Assembly: GCA_964537685.1 (NCBI GenBank)
Contig: CAZICM010000045.1
Location: forward strand, 1 to 64,000
Reading direction: 5' to 3'
Length of the DNA stretch: 64,000 nucleotides
DNA from: CAZICM01 sp964537685
GTDB taxonomy: Bacteria > Myxococcota_A > Polyangia > Polyangiales > Polyangiaceae
Under the pieces are notes generated by a model that saw nothing but the letters and a program-made list of their open reading frames with translations, was not told where the DNA came from and did not search any database. Position numbers and translations under genes: made by a program. Of this stretch, positions 27,091-35,646 are shown piece by piece (positions within the stretch are counted from its first letter, which is position 1; every line of letters begins with the position of its first letter).

Positions 27091-27759
27091 ATGCAAAAGT
27101 TGGTTCAGGGACTTCATAAGTTTCAATCGGAAATCTTCAGGTCGCATCAAGAGTTATTTGAATCGCTGAGCAAAGGGCAGCATCCCGAGGCATTGTTTAT
27201 TACCTGTTCGGATAGCCGCATTATGCCGAACTTGATTACGCAGACCAATCCCGGCGATTTATTTATTCTGCGCAATGCGGGCAATATTGTAGCTCCTTAT
27301 GGGGCGGCTCCGAGCGGAGAGGCGGCGACCATTGAATTTGCGGTGGCGGCGCTGGGCGTGAAGCATATCATCGTATGTGGGCACACGCTATGCGGTGCCA
27401 TGAAGGGACTGCTTAATCCTTCGAGCCTTGACAAAGTTCCTGCGGTCAAGAGCTGGCTGACGCATGCCGAGTCGACCCGCCGCGTGATTGAAGAGAATTA
27501 TACGCATGTCGAGGGAGAGGATCGGCTTACGGTTGCGGCGGAGGAGAATGTGCTTTCGCAAGTGGAGAATTTGCGGACGCATCCCTCGGTGCGCGCAAAG
27601 GCGGCCCGCGGTGAATTATCGATTTATGCTTGGATGTATAAGATTGAAAGCGGGGATGTGTTTCAATTTAACGATGCAAGCGGTCAATATGAAAGAATTT
27701 CGGATGGTATGCGGGCCACGAATTCCGCCGAGCATTCAATGTTGAAGGTGGCCATTTAG
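27091..27759 (+). CDS. beta-class carbonic anhydrase
   Basis: Interconverts CO2 and bicarbonate. Zinc ligands are Cys39 in TCSDSR, His98 and Cys101 in VCGHTLCGAM, with Asp41 and Arg43 forming the family dyad. The length of 222 residues is typical. The chosen ATG follows GGTGATAGCC; a GTG nine bases earlier is possible. Its stop overlaps the 3' end of the convergent LolA-like gene by 4 bases. It stands alone, with no bicarbonate transporter next to it. Confidence 0.96.
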   Translation: MQKLVQGLHKFQSEIFRSHQELFESLSKGQHPEALFITCSDSRIMPNLITQTNPGDLFILRNAGNIVAPYGAAPSGEAATIEFAVAALGVKHIIVCGHTLCGAMKGLLNPSSLDKVPAVKSWLTHAESTRRVIEENYTHVEGEDRLTVAAEENVLSQVENLRTHPSVRAKAARGELSIYAWMYKIESGDVFQFNDASGQYERISDGMRATNSAEHSMLKVAI

Positions 27760-28400
27760 GGATCGAAGATCTGCGTTTCATCGAAAGCCGCCGATAGATT
27801 TACGCGGCTATATTCGCTTCTCAGCACGACCTGCCCCTGTTCAAAGGTTTCTGTTTTAAGGATAAGCGTGCCATCCGGCTTAACATGCATTTTGGTGGGA
27901 AGCTTATCCGGGCCGGTATAGTCGATAATGGCCTTGTCGGCTGAGAAGGTCACTTTTTTATCGTCCCAGCCTTTTAAGACCAGTTTTAGATCGTCCATAA
28001 ATCCGCTGGTGGTCATTCCGGCGCCCCGCAAGCCTACGACCGCGCTGTCGAAGGGTTCGTAGGTAAGCTTGGCAAAGGATAGGATTCCGCTTAAAAAGGC
28101 GGTGACCTTGCCATTCTTCAAGATTGCCACGCCGCCTTTGCCCTTTCCGGCCGTTAGATCCATCCGGATGGTGCTCTGGCCCATCCAATAGCAGTCGGCC
28201 GTGAACCAGCTTTCTTCATCGCCTTTCTTCTCCCAGGTCTTCTGGGCGTAGGAGGCTTTTTTGGTGGAGCGCATCATTTTTTCGAGTCCAGCCTTGAGTT
28301 TGGCTGTGGGTGTGAGCTCTTCGGCGAGTGCGGGCGAGCTTAAACCCAGAAGCGAAACGCTCAGCGAAAAGCCGCAAATTGAAGCCATTTGCCGGATCAT
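27756..28400 (-). CDS. exported LolA-like protein
   Basis: The ATG at 28400 lies behind GAGGAGA and gives a signal peptide ending at PALAEE. The mature part has the pattern of LolA/DUF1571-type half-barrels that carry lipid or lipoprotein in the periplasm. It shows repeated beta strands of the kind STIRMDLTAGKGKGGVAILK, then KVTAFLSG and PTKMHVKPDGTLILKTE. It lacks other Lol genes nearby, so the cargo is unknown. The assignment rests on overall pattern, not on a strict motif. Confidence 0.6.
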   Translation of the reverse strand: MIRQMASICGFSLSVSLLGLSSPALAEELTPTAKLKAGLEKMMRSTKKASYAQKTWEKKGDEESWFTADCYWMGQSTIRMDLTAGKGKGGVAILKNGKVTAFLSGILSFAKLTYEPFDSAVVGLRGAGMTTSGFMDDLKLVLKGWDDKKVTFSADKAIIDYTGPDKLPTKMHVKPDGTLILKTETFEQGQVVLRSEYSRVNLSAAFDETQIFDP

Positions 28401-28482
28401 AGACGAAATCTCCTCTGCGATGATTTTCAAGGGCTATCATATCGTTTGGCCGAGGGCGATCTTTTTGTTATCGTCTGTGTGT

Positions 28483-29337
28483 ATGCAAACGAAGACGATA
28501 TGGGGAGCGCTTGGCTTGGGGTTTGGGCTTGTGGTCTGTGCTTGTGCTCCCGCCGCCGTGCAGGCGCCGCCCAGGGCCGAGCCGGTAGCGCATTCATGCA
28601 CGCTTCGAGGTGCAAAATCCGAGGCGATTGGGGTTCCTGAAGCGGGGGAGTCGGAGATACATCTTCGTTTTGATATAGCGGATGCGCCTTATTTATGGGA
28701 AGCGGCCGAGCCCAGCGAAAGCCGGCGCCAATTTCACCGGGCACTTCAGATAAAACTGGGGCGGGAGCCCGAGGCGCGTTATTTGGTTGAGCGGCAGAGG
28801 GCGATTTTCGCGCGAATGTCATCAGAATGGAGCGGCGAGGCGACGAATGCCACCATGTTATTGGAGGGAAAGGCTGGGACGATTCGGCCTATAGGATGTT
28901 TGGAAGCGATGTTATGGGAGCGGGTAGCGGAACGGTTTGCGATGCTGGAGCACCCGACGGAATTCGGTGCTTTTGTATTGCGAAGGCAGGGACAAGTCCG
29001 GGTGTATTTTTCAAATGCCGATTTGGTGGGTCAAAAGATTCGGCGCCCGGTGATGGACTTGGTGGAAGCGGATCGCGCGGCGGGTTTTGTGGTATTCGCG
29101 CACCTTCACAATCACCCTTTTTTATTTGATCGGAAGGTAGGCGATCGGGCGTGGACGGTGAAGGGAACGGAGGAGGATATTGCGGGAGCGCTTGCGCCGA
29201 GCATGACGGATGTGCAGTTCTACAAGAATCTGCGGGAGAGTCATGGTGTAGAGGAGGCTTGGGTGACGAATGGCCTGGAGACGGCGCGTTTTCGGGCGGA
29301 GGAGTTTGGGGTGCTGACGGGTCCTAAAATCCCTTGA
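28483..29337 (+). CDS. lipoprotein with JAMM/RadC-like metalloprotease ligands
   Basis: The ATG at 28483 gives a signal peptide and a lipobox-like VCAC (Cys21). In the second half the JAMM pattern can be traced: Glu160 in TEFGAFVL, His209 and His211 in AHLHNHP, and Ser240 and Asp243 in APSMTD. The usual spacing from HxHP to SxxD is about 8 to 12; here about 28 residues are inserted. JAMM enzymes cut isopeptide bonds next to ubiquitin-like tags. RadC shares the fold, but its role is unclear. A lipid-anchored, exported JAMM would be unusual. It might instead be an inactive fold. Its 3' end overlaps the convergent M16 peptidase gene by 14 bases. Confidence 0.65.
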   Translation: MQTKTIWGALGLGFGLVVCACAPAAVQAPPRAEPVAHSCTLRGAKSEAIGVPEAGESEIHLRFDIADAPYLWEAAEPSESRRQFHRALQIKLGREPEARYLVERQRAIFARMSSEWSGEATNATMLLEGKAGTIRPIGCLEAMLWERVAERFAMLEHPTEFGAFVLRRQGQVRVYFSNADLVGQKIRRPVMDLVEADRAAGFVVFAHLHNHPFLFDRKVGDRAWTVKGTEEDIAGALAPSMTDVQFYKNLRESHGVEEAWVTNGLETARFRAEEFGVLTGPKIP

Positions 29338-30625
29338 TGAGCTTTTCGACCTTTTGCTCATCCCCTTTGGACAGCATTCCCACGGCCACGGCGCTCAGCC
29401 GATCTGGCCTAAATAGAGTCCGGGCCGCATGGCGCACATCTTCCGCGCTCACGCCGCACAATTCTTGATGCCTTTCCACGGGGGAGCGCATCGTATTTGT
29501 TAATACCCCCACGCCATAGAAACCGGCGACGGCTTCCGGGTCGTCTGCCATGGCTTCCACCGACCACGCATGCCGGTTCCGCGCTTTTTCCATTTCGTCT
29601 GGAGCAGGGCCATGCTCGCATAACTCTTTTAATAAGGCGCAGATTTCCTTAACGACCATGGGCGCCCTTTCGTGCTGGGCTTCGGCTGCGATATCGACCA
29701 CGCCGTCGTCTTCATAGGGTTCATACATGCCGGATACGTCATAACAGAGCCCCAGCCGGTCGCAGATCCGTTCATACAACCGGGTAGACATCCCATCGTC
29801 CAGGATTCTCAAGAGCATATCGACGGCGGGTTCCATCGGGTCCCGCTCGCTCGGCGCTCTAAAACACAGGCGCAAGTCCGTCTGGCTGGATGGAGTTTGA
29901 ACCGATTGAAATCGGGGCTTTCTTTGGTGTTTGGTAGGGGCGTCCGCGCGTACGGGCATTCCGGCGGGCATTTCACAAAAGAATTGTTCGGCCATTTGAA
30001 TACATTGATCGATATTCTCAATACGGCCGGCAAGGCTGAGCACGGCATTGGCCGCGTTGTAATGCTTGGCATGATGAATGCGAAGCAATGATTCATCAAA
30101 ACGTTCGAGGGTTTTGATGTCGCCCGTGATGGAAAATCCTAAAGGATGGGGATCATACATTAGCGCGCGGGATAGGTTGTCGGCGTTGATATCGGAGCCG
30201 TCTTCATCTTTGTCCTCCAAAATTTCTTCGCGGACGATGCCGCGCTCGATGCCGATATCGGAGAAGCGGGGTGTGATGGTGACTTCGCCCAGGAGCCTGA
30301 GTACGGCTTCTAGGTTTTGGGGAGGAACGGAGACGCTCATCACGCCATGATCGATATGCGTGGCGGCGTAGAGCGTGGTGCCCAGCCGTTCAAAGGCCAG
30401 GGCTTGGGTGTGCGCGTTTGGATAGGTCTTCGTGCCGCGGAAGACCATATGCTCCAAGAAGTGTGAAATGCCGTTGTTCTCAGGGGTTTCAAAGCGAGGG
30501 CCGACGCGCAGATAGAGAGCGGCCACTGCGCGGTGCACATGAGGCTGGGGCGCCGCGATGAGGCGCAGACCGTTGTTGAGTGTGTGTTCGTGATGCGTGA
30601 ACAGGCGGGGATCGAAGGAATACAT
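29324..30625 (-). CDS. M16-family zinc peptidase
   Basis: The N-terminal domain carries the inverted zinc motif HFLEHMVFRGT (HxxEH) at about residues 55-59, with the downstream zinc-binding Glu in VREEILE. Members are cytosolic or periplasmic; this one has no signal peptide, so it is probably cytoplasmic unless the start is misplaced. The 433 residues are enough for the two-domain bacterial form. It follows the PpiD-like chaperone gene after 11 bases on the same strand, which suggests joint action on protein quality control. Confidence 0.92.
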   Translation of the reverse strand: MYSFDPRLFTHHEHTLNNGLRLIAAPQPHVHRAVAALYLRVGPRFETPENNGISHFLEHMVFRGTKTYPNAHTQALAFERLGTTLYAATHIDHGVMSVSVPPQNLEAVLRLLGEVTITPRFSDIGIERGIVREEILEDKDEDGSDINADNLSRALMYDPHPLGFSITGDIKTLERFDESLLRIHHAKHYNAANAVLSLAGRIENIDQCIQMAEQFFCEMPAGMPVRADAPTKHQRKPRFQSVQTPSSQTDLRLCFRAPSERDPMEPAVDMLLRILDDGMSTRLYERICDRLGLCYDVSGMYEPYEDDGVVDIAAEAQHERAPMVVKEICALLKELCEHGPAPDEMEKARNRHAWSVEAMADDPEAVAGFYGVGVLTNTMRSPVERHQELCGVSAEDVRHAARTLFRPDRLSAVAVGMLSKGDEQKVEKLIKGF

Positions 30626-30636
30626 CGGGGCTTGGT

Positions 30637-32412
30637 TTACTCGCCGCCCAGGGGATCTTCTTCGAGGGGCGGGGTTTCGCCGTCTTGCTTGGTGGGTTTC
30701 TGCTCGTTGATGTATTCGGGTTTGATTTTGATTTCCTTCTCAGCGGCGGCGCGCAGGCTCTTGACGTAGTTGATGAGCGCGTCGTGCTCTTTCTGCATGC
30801 GCATTGCGTATACGTAGTCTTCGCGATCTTTTTCCCACTGCTCTTTGTCGGCCGGCTTCTTCTCTTTGAGCTGAATGACGGCATAGCCGCGCTCCAGCGG
30901 GATAAGGTCGTTGCTGACGCTGCCGGCCTTTTCGAGGTCGAAGGCGATGCGCGCCACATCCTGGCCGAATTGCACGCCGGAGATGGGGTTGCCCGTGAGG
31001 TTGAAGGGCAGGGATGTCTCGACGACGGGGCGGTTGGGATGGGTTTCGTAGGCTGGTTTTTCGGCGGTTTCTTCTGTGGCCTCGGCGTCTTTTTTCTTGT
31101 CGGCTTTTTTGTCTTTGCCTTTGTCTTTGCCCTTGTCTTTGCCGTCTTTTTTGTCGCCTTCGCTAAGCCTTTGGGCGATTTCGTCGAGGTGGGCTTTTAG
31201 GGCTTCGTCGAGCGTCTTTCCGGCCGCGACGGCGGCGCGCACTTGCTTTCCGGCCTCGGAGGAGAGGCGGTCGCCTTCGTGTTTGAGATAGAGCTCGCGG
31301 GTGACGAGGCGTTTGCCAATGGTCTCGGCGTCGGCCTCTTTGGCAATTTTCTCGACCAGCACGACGAAGTAGCCGCTTTCGGTTTCGATGGCTTCCGAGA
31401 CTTTGCCTTCTTCGAGCGCGAAAATTTTATCGGAGACGGGTTTGGGCAAGGGATTGCCCTTGGTGACGCAGCCCAGTTCGCCGCCTGTTTTATTGGTGTC
31501 TTCGGCTTCGCTTTCGCTCTTGGCGACGGCGCCGAAATCTTCGCCTTTGTTCAAGCGCTCGAGTACCGCGTCGATCTTCTTTTTGGCTTCGGCTTTGCGG
31601 TCGTCGGTGCCGTCGTGGGCGATATAAATCTCGCGGGAAACACGGCATTCGGGCAGGTATTGAGCCTTCTTTCCTTCCCAGGTTTTGTCGACGAGTTCTT
31701 TGTTACCAAGCGACCAGTCATCGATGGATTTTTGATCGGTACGGGCTACGGCATCGGAATAGAAGCGGGCATCGAACTTGATGTAGCTGATGGTCGCCGT
31801 GGATTTGTCGCGGCTGTAGAAATCGAAGGCTTCGGCATCGCCCACATGAACGCGCTCGCGGATGAGATCGCGCATACGGGCGGCCGTCATCTCGAGGCGC
31901 TGAAACTCGCGGAACTCTTGGGCGCTGAGCTGGGTGTAGACGCGGATTTCCTTTTCGTAGACCTTGGAGTCGAACTTATTGGTTTGGCGATTTTTGACAT
32001 TGATGAAGCGAAGCAGCGCATTGCTGAGGCGGTTGCTGGGGCCGTCGGCGACGGGAAGGGAAACGTAGGCGCGGCCATTGGCGAGGGCGCCGTTGATATC
32101 TTCGTCGGAGACGGTAACGCCCAAGCGCTTCGCATCTTTGTTGAGGAGCCAGCGTTCGACGAGGCCATCGGAGGTGCGGCGGCGCAAGCCCATCGAACGG
32201 AGGGCATCGGCATCGGCGCCGCGCGGTGCGAGCAGGCGGTAGGCGGCGCTCCAATGAGCGGTGCTGATGCAATCGCCTTGAATTTCGATTGCGCAGGCTG
32301 GGCCCGCGGATGCGGCTATTTTGGACTGGGTCGCGGGCTGAAACTGAAGAATGAATACAAGCGCGATCAGGACGACCGCGACGGCGCCTAGGATTTGGCT
32401 AAGTTTGCTCAC
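30637..32412 (-). CDS. PpiD/SurA-like periplasmic peptidyl-prolyl isomerase
   Basis: The GTG at 32412 is preferred because GGAGCG lies just upstream and a transmembrane helix (VAVVLIALVFILQF) follows after about ten residues. The N-terminal region is helical like SurA. One parvulin (PpiC) domain lies at about residues 250-360: it begins with RVSREIYI, goes on with LNKGEDFGAVAKSESE and TGGELGCV, and ends with SGYFVVLVEKI. A very Lys/Asp/Gly-rich repeat (DKGKDKGKDKKADKKK) interrupts the protein at about residue 435. The C-terminal part is helical. The helix anchors it to the inner membrane, as for PpiD. It should help fold proteins after export. Confidence 0.88.
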   Translation of the reverse strand: MSKLSQILGAVAVVLIALVFILQFQPATQSKIAASAGPACAIEIQGDCISTAHWSAAYRLLAPRGADADALRSMGLRRRTSDGLVERWLLNKDAKRLGVTVSDEDINGALANGRAYVSLPVADGPSNRLSNALLRFINVKNRQTNKFDSKVYEKEIRVYTQLSAQEFREFQRLEMTAARMRDLIRERVHVGDAEAFDFYSRDKSTATISYIKFDARFYSDAVARTDQKSIDDWSLGNKELVDKTWEGKKAQYLPECRVSREIYIAHDGTDDRKAEAKKKIDAVLERLNKGEDFGAVAKSESEAEDTNKTGGELGCVTKGNPLPKPVSDKIFALEEGKVSEAIETESGYFVVLVEKIAKEADAETIGKRLVTRELYLKHEGDRLSSEAGKQVRAAVAAGKTLDEALKAHLDEIAQRLSEGDKKDGKDKGKDKGKDKKADKKKDAEATEETAEKPAYETHPNRPVVETSLPFNLTGNPISGVQFGQDVARIAFDLEKAGSVSNDLIPLERGYAVIQLKEKKPADKEQWEKDREDYVYAMRMQKEHDALINYVKSLRAAAEKEIKIKPEYINEQKPTKQDGETPPLEEDPLGGE

Positions 32413-32464
32413 GAATTTCGCTCCGTAATGACGTCCGGCCCCTGATAGCACGAGATCGATTTAG

Positions 32465-32477
32465 TTCTCATTGAGAA
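32465..32477. promoter_or_regulatory. short palindrome upstream of the PpiD-like gene
   Basis: TTCTCA and TGAGAA pair around a single T, 53 bases upstream of the PpiD-like start and about 145 bases before the receiver gene on the other strand. A candidate regulator site, short enough to be chance. Confidence 0.25.
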
Positions 32478-32621
32478 ATCAGCGGTGAGTGCCGTGTGGT
32501 GAGTGCGGGTTCTGGAAGTCTGCAATGGTGGACACATGTGCCGGGTTTTTGTAGGGATATGGGTGGAGCGCGCGGGAGGTGCTGTTTGTGATCCCTTTAC
32601 CTTCGGTACTCATACGAAAGA

Positions 32622-33032
32622 ATGAATATGGCCATTGTGTTATTTATTGACGATGACCCGGAAATTCTTGAGGCGTATATTGAGGCCGTTGCGGCACTGC
32701 CAAACGTTAGGCCGGTATATGTTCAGACGGTGGACGAAGCCCTGGCCTATTTACGAGTGCCAGACAATCCGGCAGATGTGATTGTTTGGGATATGATGAT
32801 GCCTGCAGGTGAGGCATTCGCGGGGAGGGATACGGAAGGTGGCCTTTTGACGGGGCGTTTGCTATTTCCTATGATGAGAGAGCTTCGGCCGCAGGCAAAA
32901 TTTATTCTTCTGACATTGATGGGCAATGTATTACAAGAATATCATCGCCCTGAAGATAAGTCCTATGCGTGTTCTAAATTACGCACAAGTCCACATGGTC
33001 TTGCTGGGCTTGTAGCCAAGTTGATCAGATGA
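32622..33032 (+). CDS. stand-alone response-regulator receiver domain protein
   Basis: The 136-residue protein is a single receiver domain: acidic cluster FIDDDP at 9-13, phospho-acceptor Asp57 in VWDMMMP, a Thr in ILLTLMG, and the conserved Lys in CSKLRTSP near the end. A loop of about 15 extra residues after the Asp (GEAFAGRDTEGGLL) is unusual. There is no output domain. No histidine kinase is adjacent. The next gene, 20 bases later, carries a retropepsin-like domain, so the receiver may act on that protein. Confidence 0.85.
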   Translation: MNMAIVLFIDDDPEILEAYIEAVAALPNVRPVYVQTVDEALAYLRVPDNPADVIVWDMMMPAGEAFAGRDTEGGLLTGRLLFPMMRELRPQAKFILLTLMGNVLQEYHRPEDKSYACSKLRTSPHGLAGLVAKLIR

Positions 33033-33052
33033 ATTCATGAAATTGGATATCT

Positions 33053-34120
33053 ATGCATAAAGTGTCTATTTCGGTCAGAAAGCAGTCAGCGAGGGATGTG
33101 TTTTTTCTGCGCTATTGGGGAGGCCCGGAAGGCATCGAATTCAAATTAAATGATAATGACCCTCCTGCGGAGGCGATGGGAGTAGACCAATTGGAAAGCA
33201 TAAGGGACGAATTAAAAGATCCTATGCTTTCAGAAAAGGATATCCGCGCAAATATCAGGTTGCTCGTTGAGCTGGGCGTGTCCAAGGATATGGAGGCTAT
33301 TCGGGGCCTATTGCAGTTGCGCCCAGAATTACGGATGGAGACAAGGGCATTCGCACTGGCCGCTATCGCCCGCATGGAATCCCGCCTCCGCAAACAAGAA
33401 CTTGAATCTGCGGATCCCTTTCATTTTCCTCTATCGCGCTTTCTAACGCTGAGCGAAGAGGAGCGTGTGCGGCTGGTTTGGCGCGCTCATGATCTGGCAA
33501 AAGAACGAATTGCAGAGGAATTTCAGAAGCGAGGCGCGGTATGGATTGTGTTATTGGGAGACGAAGTCGTCGCATCATCCAATGATTTATGGGCGATGCC
33601 TTCGTCGGATGAAGTGCTTCGCTATGGGAAAGAAAAGGATATTGTTCCCTACTTGTTTTCAGAGGTGCTCATTGAAGAAAGCGGCCCTTCTACCGCTGAC
33701 TGGGCCGAAACAAGGTATCCAGGCGATAGATATCCAACGATACCTATTTGCATTCGGCGGCCTGATAATACGGAAATGTTTATCCAAGCGGATCTGGACA
33801 CAGGAGCCGCCCAGACGTTTATCGATAGCAGTGTAACAGGCATTCCCGAGCCTATTGTTTGGAGCCCCGCAAAACACTTGGGAGAAGGTTGTGAGTTGGA
33901 GTTCGCCGAGCTTACGGTGCTCGTCACCACAGGCCAGGGAACCACGCTCGAAAAGAAATTCAAAATGCTTCGCGTCCGGGCGTGGGACAAGTCGCCTTTT
34001 ATCAAAATCAATACGCGGCGCCGGATGCTGGTAGGGCGCGATCTACTGCGCTTTTTTGGTCTTGAGGTCGTACTCCGGAGCGCGAAGGCTCAAACGGAAA
34101 TAGCTTCGTCCGATTCCTAG
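33053..34120 (+). CDS. protein with DUF5678-like segment and retropepsin-like aspartic protease domain
   Basis: Of 355 residues, the first 160 or so are helical and not recognised. Residues of about 162-200 (VWIVLLGDEVVASSNDL) resemble DUF5678, a small domain common in cyanobacteria and actinobacteria. Residues of about 225-345 form a retropepsin-like fold: the active-site triad Asp249-Thr-Gly in ADLDTGAAQTFIDSS, and the closing VGRDLLRFFGLEVV. Bacterial retropepsin homologues are known but little studied. They should work as dimers. There is no signal peptide, so it probably acts in the cytoplasm. It is adjacent to a single-domain receiver gene and is likely co-transcribed with it. Confidence 0.72.
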   Translation: MHKVSISVRKQSARDVFFLRYWGGPEGIEFKLNDNDPPAEAMGVDQLESIRDELKDPMLSEKDIRANIRLLVELGVSKDMEAIRGLLQLRPELRMETRAFALAAIARMESRLRKQELESADPFHFPLSRFLTLSEEERVRLVWRAHDLAKERIAEEFQKRGAVWIVLLGDEVVASSNDLWAMPSSDEVLRYGKEKDIVPYLFSEVLIEESGPSTADWAETRYPGDRYPTIPICIRRPDNTEMFIQADLDTGAAQTFIDSSVTGIPEPIVWSPAKHLGEGCELEFAELTVLVTTGQGTTLEKKFKMLRVRAWDKSPFIKINTRRRMLVGRDLLRFFGLEVVLRSAKAQTEIASSDS

Positions 34121-34161
34121 AAGGCTTGTGTCGCAAATGCCGCTGCTTTAGGGATTTTGTT

Positions 34162-35646
34162 ATGGGCGCAGTGGAAGGCGGGCGGTTGTTCCAGACGACC
34201 AAGGGCTTGTGCGGGGCTTGTAAACGGCTGGTCGATGCGGAGGTGGTCTTCGAAGGCGGCTCGGTGTTTTTGGAAAAGCGCTGCCCAGAGCACGGACAAG
34301 AGCGGGTGATGATCGCTTCATCCGAGGCTTGGTATCGCGATGCGCTGAGCTTTGTCGCCCAGCCCGTTCCGCCCAGGGATGTAAAGAAAGGCGTAGAAAA
34401 AGGCTGCCCTTTCGATTGCGGCCCCTGCACGGCTCACACCCAGAAAGTCGTGATGCCCGTTGTGCCCATTACTTCAGCCTGCAATCTCGATTGCCCGATT
34501 TGCTACACGGTCAATAAAAACGAAGGCGCGCACTTTATGTCTGAGCAGGAGTTCGCGCGCATTCTCGAGAATTTAAAGAAGCAACACGACGAAATTGACA
34601 TCATTAACTTCACGGGTGGCGAGCCGACGCTGCATCCGCTTTTGCCCGAGTTCTGCCAGATGGCGCGCGATGCCGGAATCGAAAGGCTGACGGTCTCGAC
34701 CAATGGCCTGAAACTGCTCGATCCGGACTATGTGCAGAGGCTCGCGGCGGTGGATGCGACGATGGTGATTTCGCTGGATACCTTTAAGCGCGAGGTCGAT
34801 GAGGCGCTTTTGGGGGCGAATACCGTGAAGGCCAAGCTGTCGGTGCTGGATTTGCTCGAGCGCCACGATGTGACGACCACGATTTTGCCGGCAGTGGCGG
34901 CGGGGCTTAACGATTCGGAAGTGGGCGATCTGTTGGATTTGGTGTTTTCCAAGCGGAATATCACTTCGCTGGAGCTGCACACGCTTACGTTCACGGGGCA
35001 GGGGGGCGCGGGTTTTACGCGCTCTTCGAGGATCACCACGCCCGATTTGCACAAGCGCATCGAGGAGCACACCCAGGGGAAAATCACCTGGAAAGATTTT
35101 GTCCCATCGCCTCTCGCTCATCCTCACTGCTATTCGATTTGTTATGTGCTGATGCTGGATTCAGGCGGTTATGTGCCGTTTACACGCATCATGCCGAGGG
35201 AAGATTTGTTCGGGCTGCTCCAGGATTCGCTGTATGTCGAGCCGAGGCAGAAGACCGAGGAAGTGCTTCGGGATGCGGTCGACAGGCTGTGGTCTGAAGG
35301 CGATGAGAGCGATGAGAGCGAGGCCGTTTTAAGGACGCTGAAGCGGCTCATCGAAGCGATGTTTCCGAGCGACAAGACCTTGCCGGTGCGGGCGAGGCGA
35401 AGGCTGGGAGAGCAGGCGATTAAGGCGATTTATATCCATTCGCACATGGATGAAGAAAGCTTTGATACGTCGCGCATTGTGCAGTGTTCGATTGGGGTTC
35501 CCCTGGAGGATGGCGGGAATATTCCGACCTGCGCCTACAATGTTTTGTACCGGGAGCGCGATACCCGCTTTGCCGATGAAGCGGCGCTTGTGCGTATCGC
35601 GGACGGCAAGAAAAGGTCTTTGCCGATTGTGAGCGCGCGGGCATGA
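34162..35646 (+). CDS. radical SAM protein of the MJ0619/Tes-like type
   Basis: ATG 34162 lies behind TAGGGA; the N terminus then matches related enzymes. Three Cys clusters appear. The first is an N-terminal C-x2-C...CPEHG (Cys17, 20, 41). The second is GCPFDCGPC (Cys82, 86, 89). The third is the radical SAM motif CNLDCPIC (Cys107, 111, 114), followed by NFTGGEPTLHP. The layout matches the family that includes MJ0619, a pterin methylating enzyme, and the tetraether and membrane-spanning lipid synthases Tes and Mss. I cannot tell these apart by eye. It heads a four-gene operon with two SDRs and an aminotransferase; its stop overlaps the next start (ATGA). Confidence 0.88.
   Translation: MGAVEGGRLFQTTKGLCGACKRLVDAEVVFEGGSVFLEKRCPEHGQERVMIASSEAWYRDALSFVAQPVPPRDVKKGVEKGCPFDCGPCTAHTQKVVMPVVPITSACNLDCPICYTVNKNEGAHFMSEQEFARILENLKKQHDEIDIINFTGGEPTLHPLLPEFCQMARDAGIERLTVSTNGLKLLDPDYVQRLAAVDATMVISLDTFKREVDEALLGANTVKAKLSVLDLLERHDVTTTILPAVAAGLNDSEVGDLLDLVFSKRNITSLELHTLTFTGQGGAGFTRSSRITTPDLHKRIEEHTQGKITWKDFVPSPLAHPHCYSICYVLMLDSGGYVPFTRIMPREDLFGLLQDSLYVEPRQKTEEVLRDAVDRLWSEGDESDESEAVLRTLKRLIEAMFPSDKTLPVRARRRLGEQAIKAIYIHSHMDEESFDTSRIVQCSIGVPLEDGGNIPTCAYNVLYRERDTRFADEAALVRIADGKKRSLPIVSARA

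Noticed and set aside
31243..32391. Open frame of 382 codons on the plus strand
   Set aside because: It mirrors the PpiD-like gene in antisense and encodes a Gly/Ala/Phe-rich product with no domain; the minus-strand gene has clear motifs.
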